A stretch of 64,000 bases of DNA from QYOJ01 sp964642545. Its GTDB lineage: Bacteria; Bacteroidota; Bacteroidia; Bacteroidales; FEN-979. Location of the stretch: NCBI GenBank assembly GCA_964642545.1, contig CAZXQU010000002.1, positions 56,196 to 120,195 of the forward strand. The letters are read 5' to 3'. A model generated the notes under the pieces. It saw only the letters and a list, made by a program, of their open reading frames with translations. It had not been told where the DNA came from and made no database searches. Position numbers and translations under genes: made by a program. Position 1 is the first letter of the stretch; each line of letters begins with the position of its first letter. This document shows, piece by piece, positions 1-8,086 of this stretch.

Positions 1-1754
1 ACAATTACGACGACAAAGTGCGGTGGGCCTACATCCGGGTAGTAAATGATTCCCTTGTAACAGGATACCGGATCACCAGCGGCTGGGGTCGAACCCGTTA
101 TATCTACTTCGCGATGGCTTTCTCGAAATCATTTAAAAGCTATGGCTTCCGTGATGAAGATCCCCTTAGTTACAAAGGCTTCTGGAGGAAATTCGACCAG
201 CAGGAGAACTTTCCCGAGCTGGCAGGAAAAAAACTTAAAGCACATTTCGATTTTTCAACTTTTGCAAATGAACAAATTAAGGTTAAAGTTGGGTTGTCGG
301 CGGTCTCTATGGAAGGAGCGATGAAAAATATGAAAAAAGAGCTTCCAGGATGGGATTTCGATATGGCGGTAACAGAGGCGAACGAAGCCTGGGAAGCGGA
401 GTTGCAACGAATCAGAATTCAGGCTTCCGAGGATCGGAAGGTGATATTTTATACTTCTCTCTATCACGCTCTGATTCACCCCTCAATATACCAGGATGTT
501 AACGGGGCATACAGGGGAATTGACACCGATGTTCATCAGGCATATGGATTCACGAATTATACGGTCTTCTCCCTCTGGGACACCTACCGTGCCCTTCATC
601 CTTTTCTCACGCTGATGTATCCTGCCCGCACCTCCGATATGGTCAACTCCATGCTGGCCCATTTTGATCAGAGCCCGGAAAAGATGTTGCCGGTGTGGTC
701 TCATCACGGCAATGAAAACTGGTGCATGATTGGTTACCATAGTGTTCCTGTAATTGCTGATGCTCTGGTGAAAGGAATCCGGGGCTTTGATGCTTCCAGA
801 GCATTGAAAGCTTCAATCACAACAGCAACCAATAAGCATTATACAGGTGTTGCCGACTATATGGAACTTGGATTCGTTCCGGAAGACCGGGTCCAAAATT
901 CGGCCTCTATCACACTGGAATATGCCTACGACGACTTCGCTTTGGCCCAACTTGCTGATGCCGTGTCGGAAAAGTCTTTGCTCACCGACATGGTAAAACT
1001 CTATGCAAGGGGAAAGGGGGAACTGTTCCTGAAACGATCCGAAAATTTCAGGAATCTTTTTGATACGACCACAGGTTTCGTCAGGCCCCGGAATGCCGAT
1101 GGATCGTGGAAGGAGCCATTTGACCCGCTCAATACCCATGGCGAGGGCTTCATCGAAGGAAACTCCTGGAATTATTCCTTCTACGTCCCGCAGGATGTTC
1201 CCCGAATGATTCAGTTAATGGGAGGCGAAGAAAAATTCATCCGCCGGCTCGATTCCCTTTTTACCATGCATCTTGATGATGCACATTTTGCCGAAACCGA
1301 AGATGTGACGAGGGTTGGCCTGATTGGGAATTATGTTCATGGAAATGAGCCCAGTCACCATGTACCCTATCTCTATAACTGGACCTCCCAACCCTGGAAA
1401 ACACAGGAGCGGGTAAAGCAAATCTGCCAAACGATGTATCGCAATGAACCCGACGGGCTCTGTGGCAACGACGACTGTGGGCAGATGAGCGCCTGGTATG
1501 TTTTCTCTGTACTCGGATTCTATCCGGTTTGCCCGGGTACCACGCAATACGCCATTGGGTGTCCCCAGGTAAGCGAAGCTGAAATCTCTTTTGGAAAAGG
1601 GAAAAAATTGACCATCAAGCTAAATCGCCAAAAGGAGGAGGATCTCTACATCCAGTCTGTCTCATTGAATGGTGAAATCCTGACGGTGCCCTTTCTTGAA
1701 CATGCCGACCTGATTAAGGGAGGTGAACTGATCTTCAATATGGGGTCAAAATAA
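1..1754 (+). CDS. GH92 alpha-mannosidase, 5' end outside window
   Basis: This is the C-terminal part of a glycoside hydrolase family 92 exo-alpha-mannosidase, a calcium-dependent enzyme that trims mannose from N-glycans or yeast mannan. The frame is open to the first base, and the apparent GTG at 18 lies inside conserved sequence, so the gene starts upstream of the window. Family landmarks are WDTYRALHPF (about residue 190), the EGNSWNYSF block (about 380) and GNDDCGQMSAWYVFSVLG (about 485), which carry the acidic residues and aromatic pocket typical of GH92. Family members are usually 700-780 residues, so roughly 150-200 residues including the signal peptide are missing. No polysaccharide-utilisation susCD pair is visible downstream; whether it sits in such a locus cannot be seen here. 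Confidence 0.93.
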   Translation, partial: NYDDKVRWAYIRVVNDSLVTGYRITSGWGRTRYIYFAMAFSKSFKSYGFRDEDPLSYKGFWRKFDQQENFPELAGKKLKAHFDFSTFANEQIKVKVGLSAVSMEGAMKNMKKELPGWDFDMAVTEANEAWEAELQRIRIQASEDRKVIFYTSLYHALIHPSIYQDVNGAYRGIDTDVHQAYGFTNYTVFSLWDTYRALHPFLTLMYPARTSDMVNSMLAHFDQSPEKMLPVWSHHGNENWCMIGYHSVPVIADALVKGIRGFDASRALKASITTATNKHYTGVADYMELGFVPEDRVQNSASITLEYAYDDFALAQLADAVSEKSLLTDMVKLYARGKGELFLKRSENFRNLFDTTTGFVRPRNADGSWKEPFDPLNTHGEGFIEGNSWNYSFYVPQDVPRMIQLMGGEEKFIRRLDSLFTMHLDDAHFAETEDVTRVGLIGNYVHGNEPSHHVPYLYNWTSQPWKTQERVKQICQTMYRNEPDGLCGNDDCGQMSAWYVFSVLGFYPVCPGTTQYAIGCPQVSEAEISFGKGKKLTIKLNRQKEEDLYIQSVSLNGEILTVPFLEHADLIKGGELIFNMGSK

Positions 1755-1758
1755 ACCG

Positions 1759-1766
1759 TACCTTTG
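1759..1766 (+). promoter_or_regulatory. Bacteroidota -7 promoter box before the subtilase gene
   Basis: TACCTTTG matches the TAnnTTTG -7 consensus of the Bacteroidota housekeeping sigma factor. It lies just after the mannosidase stop and about 68 bases before the subtilase ATG. No clear -33 TTTG was found at 19-21 bp, so the call rests on the -7 box alone. Confidence 0.5.
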
Positions 1767-1834
1767 CAGAAATAACTAAACATTTCGATTATCTATCTCG
1801 AAAATCTGGCCAACAACCCTTTAATTCACTGATT

Positions 1835-3514
1835 ATGAAACACTTGTTTGTTATACTTTCCGTTTTTATTTTTGCGTTCACTGTGTTTGCCCAGGAGCAA
1901 AAGCATGTTGTTTTTCTTACAGATAAGGACAACAACCCTTATTCTCTCTCTGACCCCGGGGCATTTCTGACTCAGCGATCACTTGATCGCAGGACAAATG
2001 CCAACATCTCACTCGATACAAAAGACCTTCCCGTTACCCCTTCATATGTTGATCAAATTGCGGTAACCGGGGCTACGGTTGTATATTCCTTGAAATGGTT
2101 TAACGCTGTGGTTGTCAATACCAATGACCAAGCCGTATTGGATGCTATCGCTGCCCTTCCTTTTGTTGACCATATTGATCAGGTACTGTCCAAAAGTCCC
2201 GGACAAGCTTCCGGAGGCTCGGGTGTAAATAAGAATGATGAAATCCCTCCATATACAATAACGAAACCGGTTTCTGCTATTTCAACAAAATCGACCGGCA
2301 GCCTGGATTATGGCCAGTCATATAACCAAACGCATATGCTTTCACTCGACGGCCTGCACGATCTTGGCTACACCGGAGAGGGTATGATGATTGCTATCCT
2401 GGATGCCGGTTTTTATCATGTGGACCAGATCTCGGCTTTTGACAGCCTGTGGCTCAACAACCAGATCCTTGGAACCCGCGATTTCAACCAACCCGGCAAC
2501 AATGTATTTGGCGATGACATGCATTCTCATGGTATGATGGTTCTCTCGACAATTGGAGCTAACCTCCCTGGGGAGATGATTGGTACGGCACCTCATGCCT
2601 CATTTTGGCTTATCCGCACAGAAGTTGGTGACTATGAAGCGCTCATAGAGGAGTACAACTGGGATGCGGGAGCTGAATTTGCCGACAGTGTTGGTGCCGA
2701 TGTGATCAATTCATCGCTCGGATATACCACATTCGACAATCCTGTTTATGATCATACTTATGCTGACATGGATGGCAATACGACCCCGATTACACGTGCA
2801 GCCGATCTGGCAACCAGTCGCGGCATGATGATCGTAAACAGTGCCGGTAACTCCGGTGGATCTTCCTGGCAATATATCGGTGCACCGGCCGATGGCGACA
2901 GTGTATTCTCCATAGGAGCGGTGAATGCGGCGGGGATGTATGCCTCTTTCAGCTCAACCGGCCCCACCTCCGACGGCAGAATCAAACCTGATGTTACGGC
3001 TCAGGGACAGGGTGCAGCAATCATTGATTCATGGGGTGGCGTCAGCCAGGGAAGCGGTACATCGTTTTCTTCGCCTATCATGGCGGGCGCCTTGGCTTGC
3101 TTATGGCAGTCGGCGCCCCAATCTACAGCTCAGGAACTCCGCGATGCCGTCAGGAATACAGCTTCACAGGCAACTACTCCCGATATGCTTTATGGTTATG
3201 GAATCCCCAATATGATGAATGCCATGCTTGTTTTTACAGCAGCTCCGGTAATGATTGAAAAGGAACAAACATTTTTACTTTTCCCAATCCCTTTCACCTC
3301 TTCTCCGTGGTTAAAATGTAACCTGAAGAGCGAAGAACTTGCATCTGTGGAGATTCTTTCCATCACCGGACAGCTGATAAGCAAACGCAGCTGCTTGATG
3401 AATCTCTCATCAACCCTTTTACTGAGCGATTTTGATCCGCTGTCAACCGGTATTTATATCGTTCGCATTATCAGTGCTTCCGGACAACAGGTTCTCAGGG
3501 CTGTAAAGCAGTAG
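1835..3514 (+). CDS. Secreted S8 subtilisin-like protease with T9SS sorting domain
   Basis: A 559-residue secreted serine endopeptidase. Residues 1-19 form a signal peptide ending near FAFTVFAQ. A prodomain-like region follows (about 20-150), then the S8 catalytic domain with Asp190 (ILDAGF), His232 (HSHGMMV), the oxyanion Asn in NSAGNSG and Ser410 (GTSFSSPIMAG), so the triad is complete. The last 80 residues resemble a Por-type (type A) T9SS sorting domain ending in STGIYIVRI and a basic tail, suggesting outer-membrane translocation and cell-surface anchoring or release. A -7 box precedes the gene. It is probably transcribed alone; tyrS follows after 35 bases but has its own -7 box. Substrate is unknown. 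Confidence 0.93.
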   Translation: MKHLFVILSVFIFAFTVFAQEQKHVVFLTDKDNNPYSLSDPGAFLTQRSLDRRTNANISLDTKDLPVTPSYVDQIAVTGATVVYSLKWFNAVVVNTNDQAVLDAIAALPFVDHIDQVLSKSPGQASGGSGVNKNDEIPPYTITKPVSAISTKSTGSLDYGQSYNQTHMLSLDGLHDLGYTGEGMMIAILDAGFYHVDQISAFDSLWLNNQILGTRDFNQPGNNVFGDDMHSHGMMVLSTIGANLPGEMIGTAPHASFWLIRTEVGDYEALIEEYNWDAGAEFADSVGADVINSSLGYTTFDNPVYDHTYADMDGNTTPITRAADLATSRGMMIVNSAGNSGGSSWQYIGAPADGDSVFSIGAVNAAGMYASFSSTGPTSDGRIKPDVTAQGQGAAIIDSWGGVSQGSGTSFSSPIMAGALACLWQSAPQSTAQELRDAVRNTASQATTPDMLYGYGIPNMMNAMLVFTAAPVMIEKEQTFLLFPIPFTSSPWLKCNLKSEELASVEILSITGQLISKRSCLMNLSSTLLLSDFDPLSTGIYIVRIISASGQQVLRAVKQ

Positions 3515-3526
3515 TTTGTTTTTTCA

Positions 3527-3534
3527 TAATTTTG
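3527..3534 (+). promoter_or_regulatory. -7 promoter box of tyrS, fixes the start codon
   Basis: TAATTTTG matches TAnnTTTG and ends 15 bases before ATG 3550. It overlaps a possible upstream TTG start at 3532, which could not be used by a transcript starting downstream of this box. It therefore supports ATG 3550 with a very short leader. Confidence 0.55.
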
Positions 3535-3549
3535 CGAAAACTCTTTAGC

Positions 3550-4830
3550 ATGAACTTCATTGAAGAACTACGCTGGCGTGGAATGATCCACGACATAACG
3601 CCGGGAACAGAGGAGCAACTGACAAAAGAGATGACCTGTGCCTATATCGGGTTTGATCCTACTTCCGATTCACTTCATATCGGGAACCTCGCCACCATCA
3701 TGATGCTGGTTCACCTGCAACGGTCAGGGCACAAGCCCTTTGCTTTGGTTGGAGGTGCGACAGGAATGATTGGAGATCCTTCCGGAAAATCCGAAGAGCG
3801 TGTTCTTCTCAATGAAAACACATTGCGATATAATCAGCGATGCATCCAACGTCAATTGGAGAATTTCCTCGATTTCGATAAAGGGGAGAATTCTGCCGAG
3901 ATGGTTAACAATTTCGACTGGACCAGCCAGTTTGGGTTTCTTGATTTTCTCAGGGATGTAGGAAAGCACATCACCGTCAATTATATGGTGGCGAAAGACT
4001 CAGTGAAAAACCGGATGGAATCTGGCTCCGGGATCTCATTTACCGAATTTTCATACCAGCTTGTGCAGGGTAACGATTTCTGCTGGCTCTATGAAAACAA
4101 GGAGGTGAAACTTCAGATGGGAGGATCTGACCAGTGGGGAAATATCCTTACCGGAACCGAACTCATTCGACGTAAATTAGGTGGTGATGCCTTTGCCCTA
4201 ACATGTCCTCTGATAACAAAAGCCGATGGTGGAAAATTCGGAAAGACCGAAGAGGGGAACATCTGGCTCGATCCGGCAAAAACCTCACCCTATAAATTCT
4301 ACCAGTTCTGGCTGAATACGTCGGATGAAGATGCCGCCCAATATGTCAAAAAGTTCACCCTGCTCACCCGGGAGGAGATTGATTTGTTAGTCAAAGAACA
4401 TCAACTGGCTCCCCATAACAGAATTCTCCAGAAAGCACTCGCAAAAGAGATTACCATCAGGGTGCACTCAGAAGCTGACTATATGGCTGCCCTCGAAGCC
4501 TCTGAGATCCTGTTTGGGAAAGGCACCACGGAAACACTCAGTAAACTTCCTGTCTATATGCTTCTCTCTGTGTTTGAAGGAGTTCCACAAAGCGAAATAG
4601 CGAAAAGCGAAATAGCGAAATCCATTCCTGTGGTTGAGTTTCTCACCGATTTTACAACAATCTTTTCATCGAAAGGGGAAGCCCGCAGAATGCTGAAGGA
4701 TAAGGGCCTCTCCATCAACAAACAAAAGGTGACGGAAGAGTACGTAGTTGGGTTAACTGACTTATTGCAGGAGACGTACATCCTCGTGCAGAAAGGAAAG
4801 AAAAACTATTTCCTGGTGAAGGTAACCTGA
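3550..4830 (+). CDS. tyrS: Tyrosyl-tRNA synthetase
   Basis: Class I aminoacyl-tRNA synthetase charging tRNA-Tyr in the cytoplasm. The chosen ATG at 3550 gives MNFIEELRWRGM, the usual TyrRS N-terminus; a longer reading from TTG 3532 conflicts with the promoter. The HIGH motif is LHIGNL (about residue 39), the KMSKS equivalent is KFGKT (about 229), and a C-terminal S4-like RNA-binding domain contains GEARRMLKDKGL. Length (426 aa) is normal for the family. An exact 15-bp tandem duplication at 4591-4620 inserts SEIAK twice (residues 348-357) in the linker just before the S4 domain; it resembles the heptad repeats scattered in this window. Confidence 0.97.
   Translation: MNFIEELRWRGMIHDITPGTEEQLTKEMTCAYIGFDPTSDSLHIGNLATIMMLVHLQRSGHKPFALVGGATGMIGDPSGKSEERVLLNENTLRYNQRCIQRQLENFLDFDKGENSAEMVNNFDWTSQFGFLDFLRDVGKHITVNYMVAKDSVKNRMESGSGISFTEFSYQLVQGNDFCWLYENKEVKLQMGGSDQWGNILTGTELIRRKLGGDAFALTCPLITKADGGKFGKTEEGNIWLDPAKTSPYKFYQFWLNTSDEDAAQYVKKFTLLTREEIDLLVKEHQLAPHNRILQKALAKEITIRVHSEADYMAALEASEILFGKGTTETLSKLPVYMLLSVFEGVPQSEIAKSEIAKSIPVVEFLTDFTTIFSSKGEARRMLKDKGLSINKQKVTEEYVVGLTDLLQETYILVQKGKKNYFLVKVT
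4591..4620 (+). repeat. In-frame 15-bp tandem duplication inside tyrS
   Basis: AGCGAAATAGCGAAA occurs twice in direct succession. Each copy is itself an 8+7 bp pair (AGCGAAAT, AGCGAAA). The unit is the same as intergenic arrays near 7981-8015, 11520-11531 and 25321-25345. It encodes SEIAKSEIAK and keeps the reading frame. Confidence 0.8.
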
Positions 4831-4875
4831 TAACTCAGCAATTACTGATCGCAAAGATGTTGGAATAACTGGTCG

Positions 4876-5667
4876 TCACGAAAATTTCAACATCAGGATA
4901 TATCCTACCCGAACGGCTTCGCCATCCTGTTTCCCGGGCTTCCACCTCGGCATCGATTCAATCCCACGGATAGCCTCTTCACCACATCCATTACCCATTT
5001 CCCGAACCAATTTTACATTGGAAACAGAACCATCTTCTTCAACGACAAAATGAACAAACAGGCTTGTATTTTGGATCGATCCATCAAGATTGGATGGACA
5101 AGAGATATTCTCAGCCAAAAATTTACTCAATGCTTCATCTCCCCCAGGAAATGCCGGCGATTCTTCCACTGTGTTATAAATCTGATCTTTTGGGGAAGGA
5201 AGATATTGAACAGCTGTTCTGTCTATCTTTTGTTCCTCTTTCTGCATCATCTCTGCCTGTGCAATCTGCAGGTTCCGTTGCCGGACCATATAGTTGATGA
5301 CCGTTCCAATCCCAATCAGGATCAGGATGGAAGCTGCAACACCCAGGGTGGTCCAGATTTTCCGCGAAGCAAACCAGCTCTCTTTACTAACACGTTCATC
5401 GATTCTTTCATTCGTCTCTTCCCCTGATCTGCCTGAACCTGTCTCTTCTATTTTCCTTGTGATCCGGTCTTTAAGTTCAAGAATACTTTCACTCAGCATT
5501 TCCCCTGAATGATCTGCCATATACAACTTGATGCCCTCAACAGCCGCTTCACACAACTCACAGTCGGCCAAATGAGCCTCTGTCAATGCCAGCATATCGA
5601 AACTAAGACCCCTACTCAGGTATTGCAGGATCGTCTCCCCTGTCAGGCAATTATCGTTCGTTGACAT
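4876..5667 (-). CDS. Anti-sigma-like zinc-finger membrane protein with TonB C-terminal domain
   Basis: A 263-residue protein with three parts. Residues 1-60 hold an HxxxCxxC motif (His32, Cys36, Cys39), as in zinc-binding anti-sigma domains. Residues 106-128 form one transmembrane helix, and residues 172-263 match a TonB C-terminal domain (PAFPGGDEALSKFL start, SMPRWKPGKQDGEAVRV near the end). The gene overlaps the ECF sigma gene by 17 bp on the same strand, so it most likely sequesters that sigma factor. The periplasmic TonB domain suggests it senses or contacts an outer-membrane partner instead of, or as well as, delivering energy. The zinc finger is short, so direct sigma binding is inference. 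Confidence 0.75.
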   Translation of the reverse strand: MSTNDNCLTGETILQYLSRGLSFDMLALTEAHLADCELCEAAVEGIKLYMADHSGEMLSESILELKDRITRKIEETGSGRSGEETNERIDERVSKESWFASRKIWTTLGVAASILILIGIGTVINYMVRQRNLQIAQAEMMQKEEQKIDRTAVQYLPSPKDQIYNTVEESPAFPGGDEALSKFLAENISCPSNLDGSIQNTSLFVHFVVEEDGSVSNVKLVREMGNGCGEEAIRGIESMPRWKPGKQDGEAVRVGYILMLKFS

Positions 5668-6250
5668 CTTCTAACATGATTTTTAAGTTACGCTTCCCAT
5701 TTTGAATATAACTCTTCACTTTGTCGTATAAATATCCTGTATGATCCACAATCTCCTGATACGAATAGTCCTCAAAATAGAATAATACAATGCAAATTCT
5801 CTGCTCCTCTTTTAACCGGTCAATTGACTGACGAAGCCCCTTTTCAGAGGCCGCTTGTAAGGAGGCGTCAACAGGATACTTTCTGTCAGGAAATTCCATA
5901 ATTTCCGCTTCAAGTTCCCTCGTTTTGTTCGCTTTGTACCTTGCTTCCGTCCCCTCATGCCTCAGGATAAGCAGGCAATAATTTTTTGAGATGGTATAGA
6001 GCCAGTTTTTTGCATTGCGGATTTCCTGGTTTGTAGGGTAAGTAAGAAGTTTCTCAAAGATACTCATAACGGCATCTTTCGCTTTTTCTTCATCTTTTAG
6101 GTATTTGAAGCAGACTCCAAAAACGAGATGACGAAAATGAAGAAACAACTCCGTAGCGGTTGCTTTATCACGGTAAATCAGGTATCTCCTGATCAGTTCC
6201 TCATCTGAAATCAACGATTTATTCAGTTCGCCGGAGAGGTTGTGAGTCAT
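5651..6250 (-). CDS. ECF-type RNA polymerase sigma factor
   Basis: A 199-residue sigma-70 family ECF regulator. The region 2 part contains VFGVCFKYLKDEEKAKDAVM and the helix NAKNWLYTISKN; region 4 contains LKEEQRICIVLFYFEDYSYQEI followed by a recognition helix near residue 175. It is translated first of a two-gene unit whose second gene, overlapping by 17 bp, encodes the zinc-finger/TonB protein that is its probable anti-sigma factor. Target promoters cannot be predicted from the window. The call is secure at family level; the inducing signal is unknown. Confidence 0.9.
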   Translation of the reverse strand: MTHNLSGELNKSLISDEELIRRYLIYRDKATATELFLHFRHLVFGVCFKYLKDEEKAKDAVMSIFEKLLTYPTNQEIRNAKNWLYTISKNYCLLILRHEGTEARYKANKTRELEAEIMEFPDRKYPVDASLQAASEKGLRQSIDRLKEEQRICIVLFYFEDYSYQEIVDHTGYLYDKVKSYIQNGKRNLKIMLEDVNER

Positions 6251-6277
6251 CAGGTTGAATAGAAACGAAAGATGTAT

Positions 6278-7969
6278 TTATTCCACAAACTGTTTTGCGT
6301 AGTACTTAGCCGTGAGTTTTTCTCCGGTTGCCTTTTCAATCATGTCATTCCAGTAATATTTGGAACCCATCGTAAAGACATTGGCTTTCAGGTAATCCCC
6401 AACTTCTTTGTTGTTAACAAAGCTCTGGAATTTGTAATCATCCGATTGGAGAATAGTTGCAACTATGTAATAATAGAGTTGTGATGCCAATAGCTCTCCT
6501 AAAAGATAGTTGTGGTAATAGCAGGGGAAGAGCGCCATATGGATCTTGGTAGCCCAATCAGGTTCATTGCGATCGGGTGGGCGTTTCATTAGTTGATACT
6601 CTTCAACAAGGTCCCACCACAACGTATTCAGGTCCTGCTCCGGATCTTCGTACATCGCTTTTTCAAAACGGTACATGACCTGCGACCAGCGGGAGAATAC
6701 AAGTTGCTCCAGTCGAAGAGTTTTGAAACAGTTATCGGCAATCTTCATCTTCTCCTCATCACTGATTCCCACCATATCGTGCAGCCACTGGGGGCTGGAA
6801 GCCTGCCTGCCGAATAGCATGGCAATGGCTTCAGTTGTAAAGGTGTGAGCAGGTTCCCGGAGGATGAACGGAAGCGAGTGATCGATGTTGTAATCGTATA
6901 CCGCATGGCCATACTCATGCAGCATCGTATTCATCCAATAGGAGTTAGGCTTGATGTTGCAGAGTACCCTCACATCTTCCAGTTTGTCAATGTTGATACA
7001 GAAGGCATGTTGATTTTTACCCTCCTTTTCTTTCAAGTCACTATTTTTCAACATCTCATCAATCGGCAGTCCGATGCCATAGTAATAGGCTGCAGTGAGA
7101 GATTCCAGGTCTTTATCAGCATAATACGAAGAGAGGTCGACATCATAGATCCGCGGTGCCTCCTGGAAAAATCGGTTCTGGTAGTTCCATGGCATCAGGT
7201 CATCCTTGCTTTTAAGATTATAGTAATTGACAAAATAGTTGTCGATATCATCTTTAACTTCAGCATAAACTCCCTTGGTAAGGGTGTCAAGTTCATTGAA
7301 CAGATCGGTAATCACCCGTGGATCCTGTTCGCCGAGAATGAGCTGCATCTGGTGGTAATTCTTAAATCCCATATCCTTGGCCACCTCATTGCGCAGGATA
7401 ACCAGTTTGATCACATCGTCGGCCACTACCCGCCCAATCTTCTTCTGGGCCATCCATACTTGTTTCTGTTTGTTTACATCCTTTGAATTTCTGAGAATTT
7501 CCTCTACATCATTGTCCGTCAGCTCTTTTCTGTTAACCTGAGTTCTGAAGATGGAAAATTCCCGCTCAATTTTGGTCTCCATCTTTACAATTTCATTCAG
7601 CTTCGATGTATCAGCCTTTGCCATTAAAAACTGGTTGTACAAGAGGTCCAGTTGGCGAGAAAGAAGGGTGTCATTCACCAATCCTGATACTTTGATCTTC
7701 TGGAGGGTTTCCAATGCTAATGTATCCGAATAGATCTCAACCATTTTCAGCTGAAGTTCCTGGGCTTTGTTGAAATCCTCTTCAGATCCGGTGATTGCAG
7801 CTTGCCAATAGGCAAGGTTGGTCTCCTTCGACAGGGGGATTACGACTGAATCGTGCTTCTTAATAAAATCAACCAGTTCCTCTTTCATCTGTTTTTGTTT
7901 TGTCTGGCATCCGGCTAAAAATCCAATTGCCAGAACCGCTAAAAAAATTTTGTTTAACCTCTTCATCAT
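6278..7969 (-). CDS. ACE-like (M2 family) zinc metallopeptidase lipoprotein
   Basis: A 563-residue predicted lipoprotein with an N-terminal hydrophobic stretch and lipobox (FLAGC, about residues 18-22). HEYGH at 351-355 is the HExxH zinc site and Glu380 in TTEAIAML is the likely third ligand; the block RE-x-A-x(4)-TEAIAMLFGR resembles angiotensin-converting enzyme (M2, peptidyl-dipeptidase A), more than M3 oligopeptidases. It would cleave dipeptides from short peptides in the periplasm or at the membrane surface. It lies downstream of cysS, separated by a 110-bp repeat array, and is followed by the sigma gene. M2 versus M3 placement is a judgement from motif spacing. Confidence 0.85.
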   Translation of the reverse strand: MMKRLNKIFLAVLAIGFLAGCQTKQKQMKEELVDFIKKHDSVVIPLSKETNLAYWQAAITGSEEDFNKAQELQLKMVEIYSDTLALETLQKIKVSGLVNDTLLSRQLDLLYNQFLMAKADTSKLNEIVKMETKIEREFSIFRTQVNRKELTDNDVEEILRNSKDVNKQKQVWMAQKKIGRVVADDVIKLVILRNEVAKDMGFKNYHQMQLILGEQDPRVITDLFNELDTLTKGVYAEVKDDIDNYFVNYYNLKSKDDLMPWNYQNRFFQEAPRIYDVDLSSYYADKDLESLTAAYYYGIGLPIDEMLKNSDLKEKEGKNQHAFCINIDKLEDVRVLCNIKPNSYWMNTMLHEYGHAVYDYNIDHSLPFILREPAHTFTTEAIAMLFGRQASSPQWLHDMVGISDEEKMKIADNCFKTLRLEQLVFSRWSQVMYRFEKAMYEDPEQDLNTLWWDLVEEYQLMKRPPDRNEPDWATKIHMALFPCYYHNYLLGELLASQLYYYIVATILQSDDYKFQSFVNNKEVGDYLKANVFTMGSKYYWNDMIEKATGEKLTAKYYAKQFVE

Positions 7970-7978
7970 CTGATTATT

Positions 7979-8085
7979 ATTCGCTGTTCGCTTTTCGTTA
8001 TTCGCTTTTCGCTATTTTCCTTCTCCCTAATTTCCTATTTTCCTATTTTCCTACTTCCCTACTCCTCTACTCCCCTACCTTCCAA
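7979..8085. repeat. Degenerate 7-8 bp tandem array between cysS and the peptidase gene
   Basis: On the minus strand the array begins two bases after the cysS stop. It first shows 8-bp purine-rich units (GGGAAGTA, GGAAAATA) and then 7-bp units (GCGAAAA, GCGAATA). It fills almost the whole gap and ends about 10 bases before the peptidase start codon. Units in the second half match the repeat inside tyrS. Confidence 0.85.
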
Positions 8086-8086
8086 C

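Noticed and set aside
6845..7486. 213-codon reading frame antisense to the peptidase gene
   Set aside because: It is opposite the conserved metallopeptidase sequence including the HEYGH region and shows no recognisable domain.
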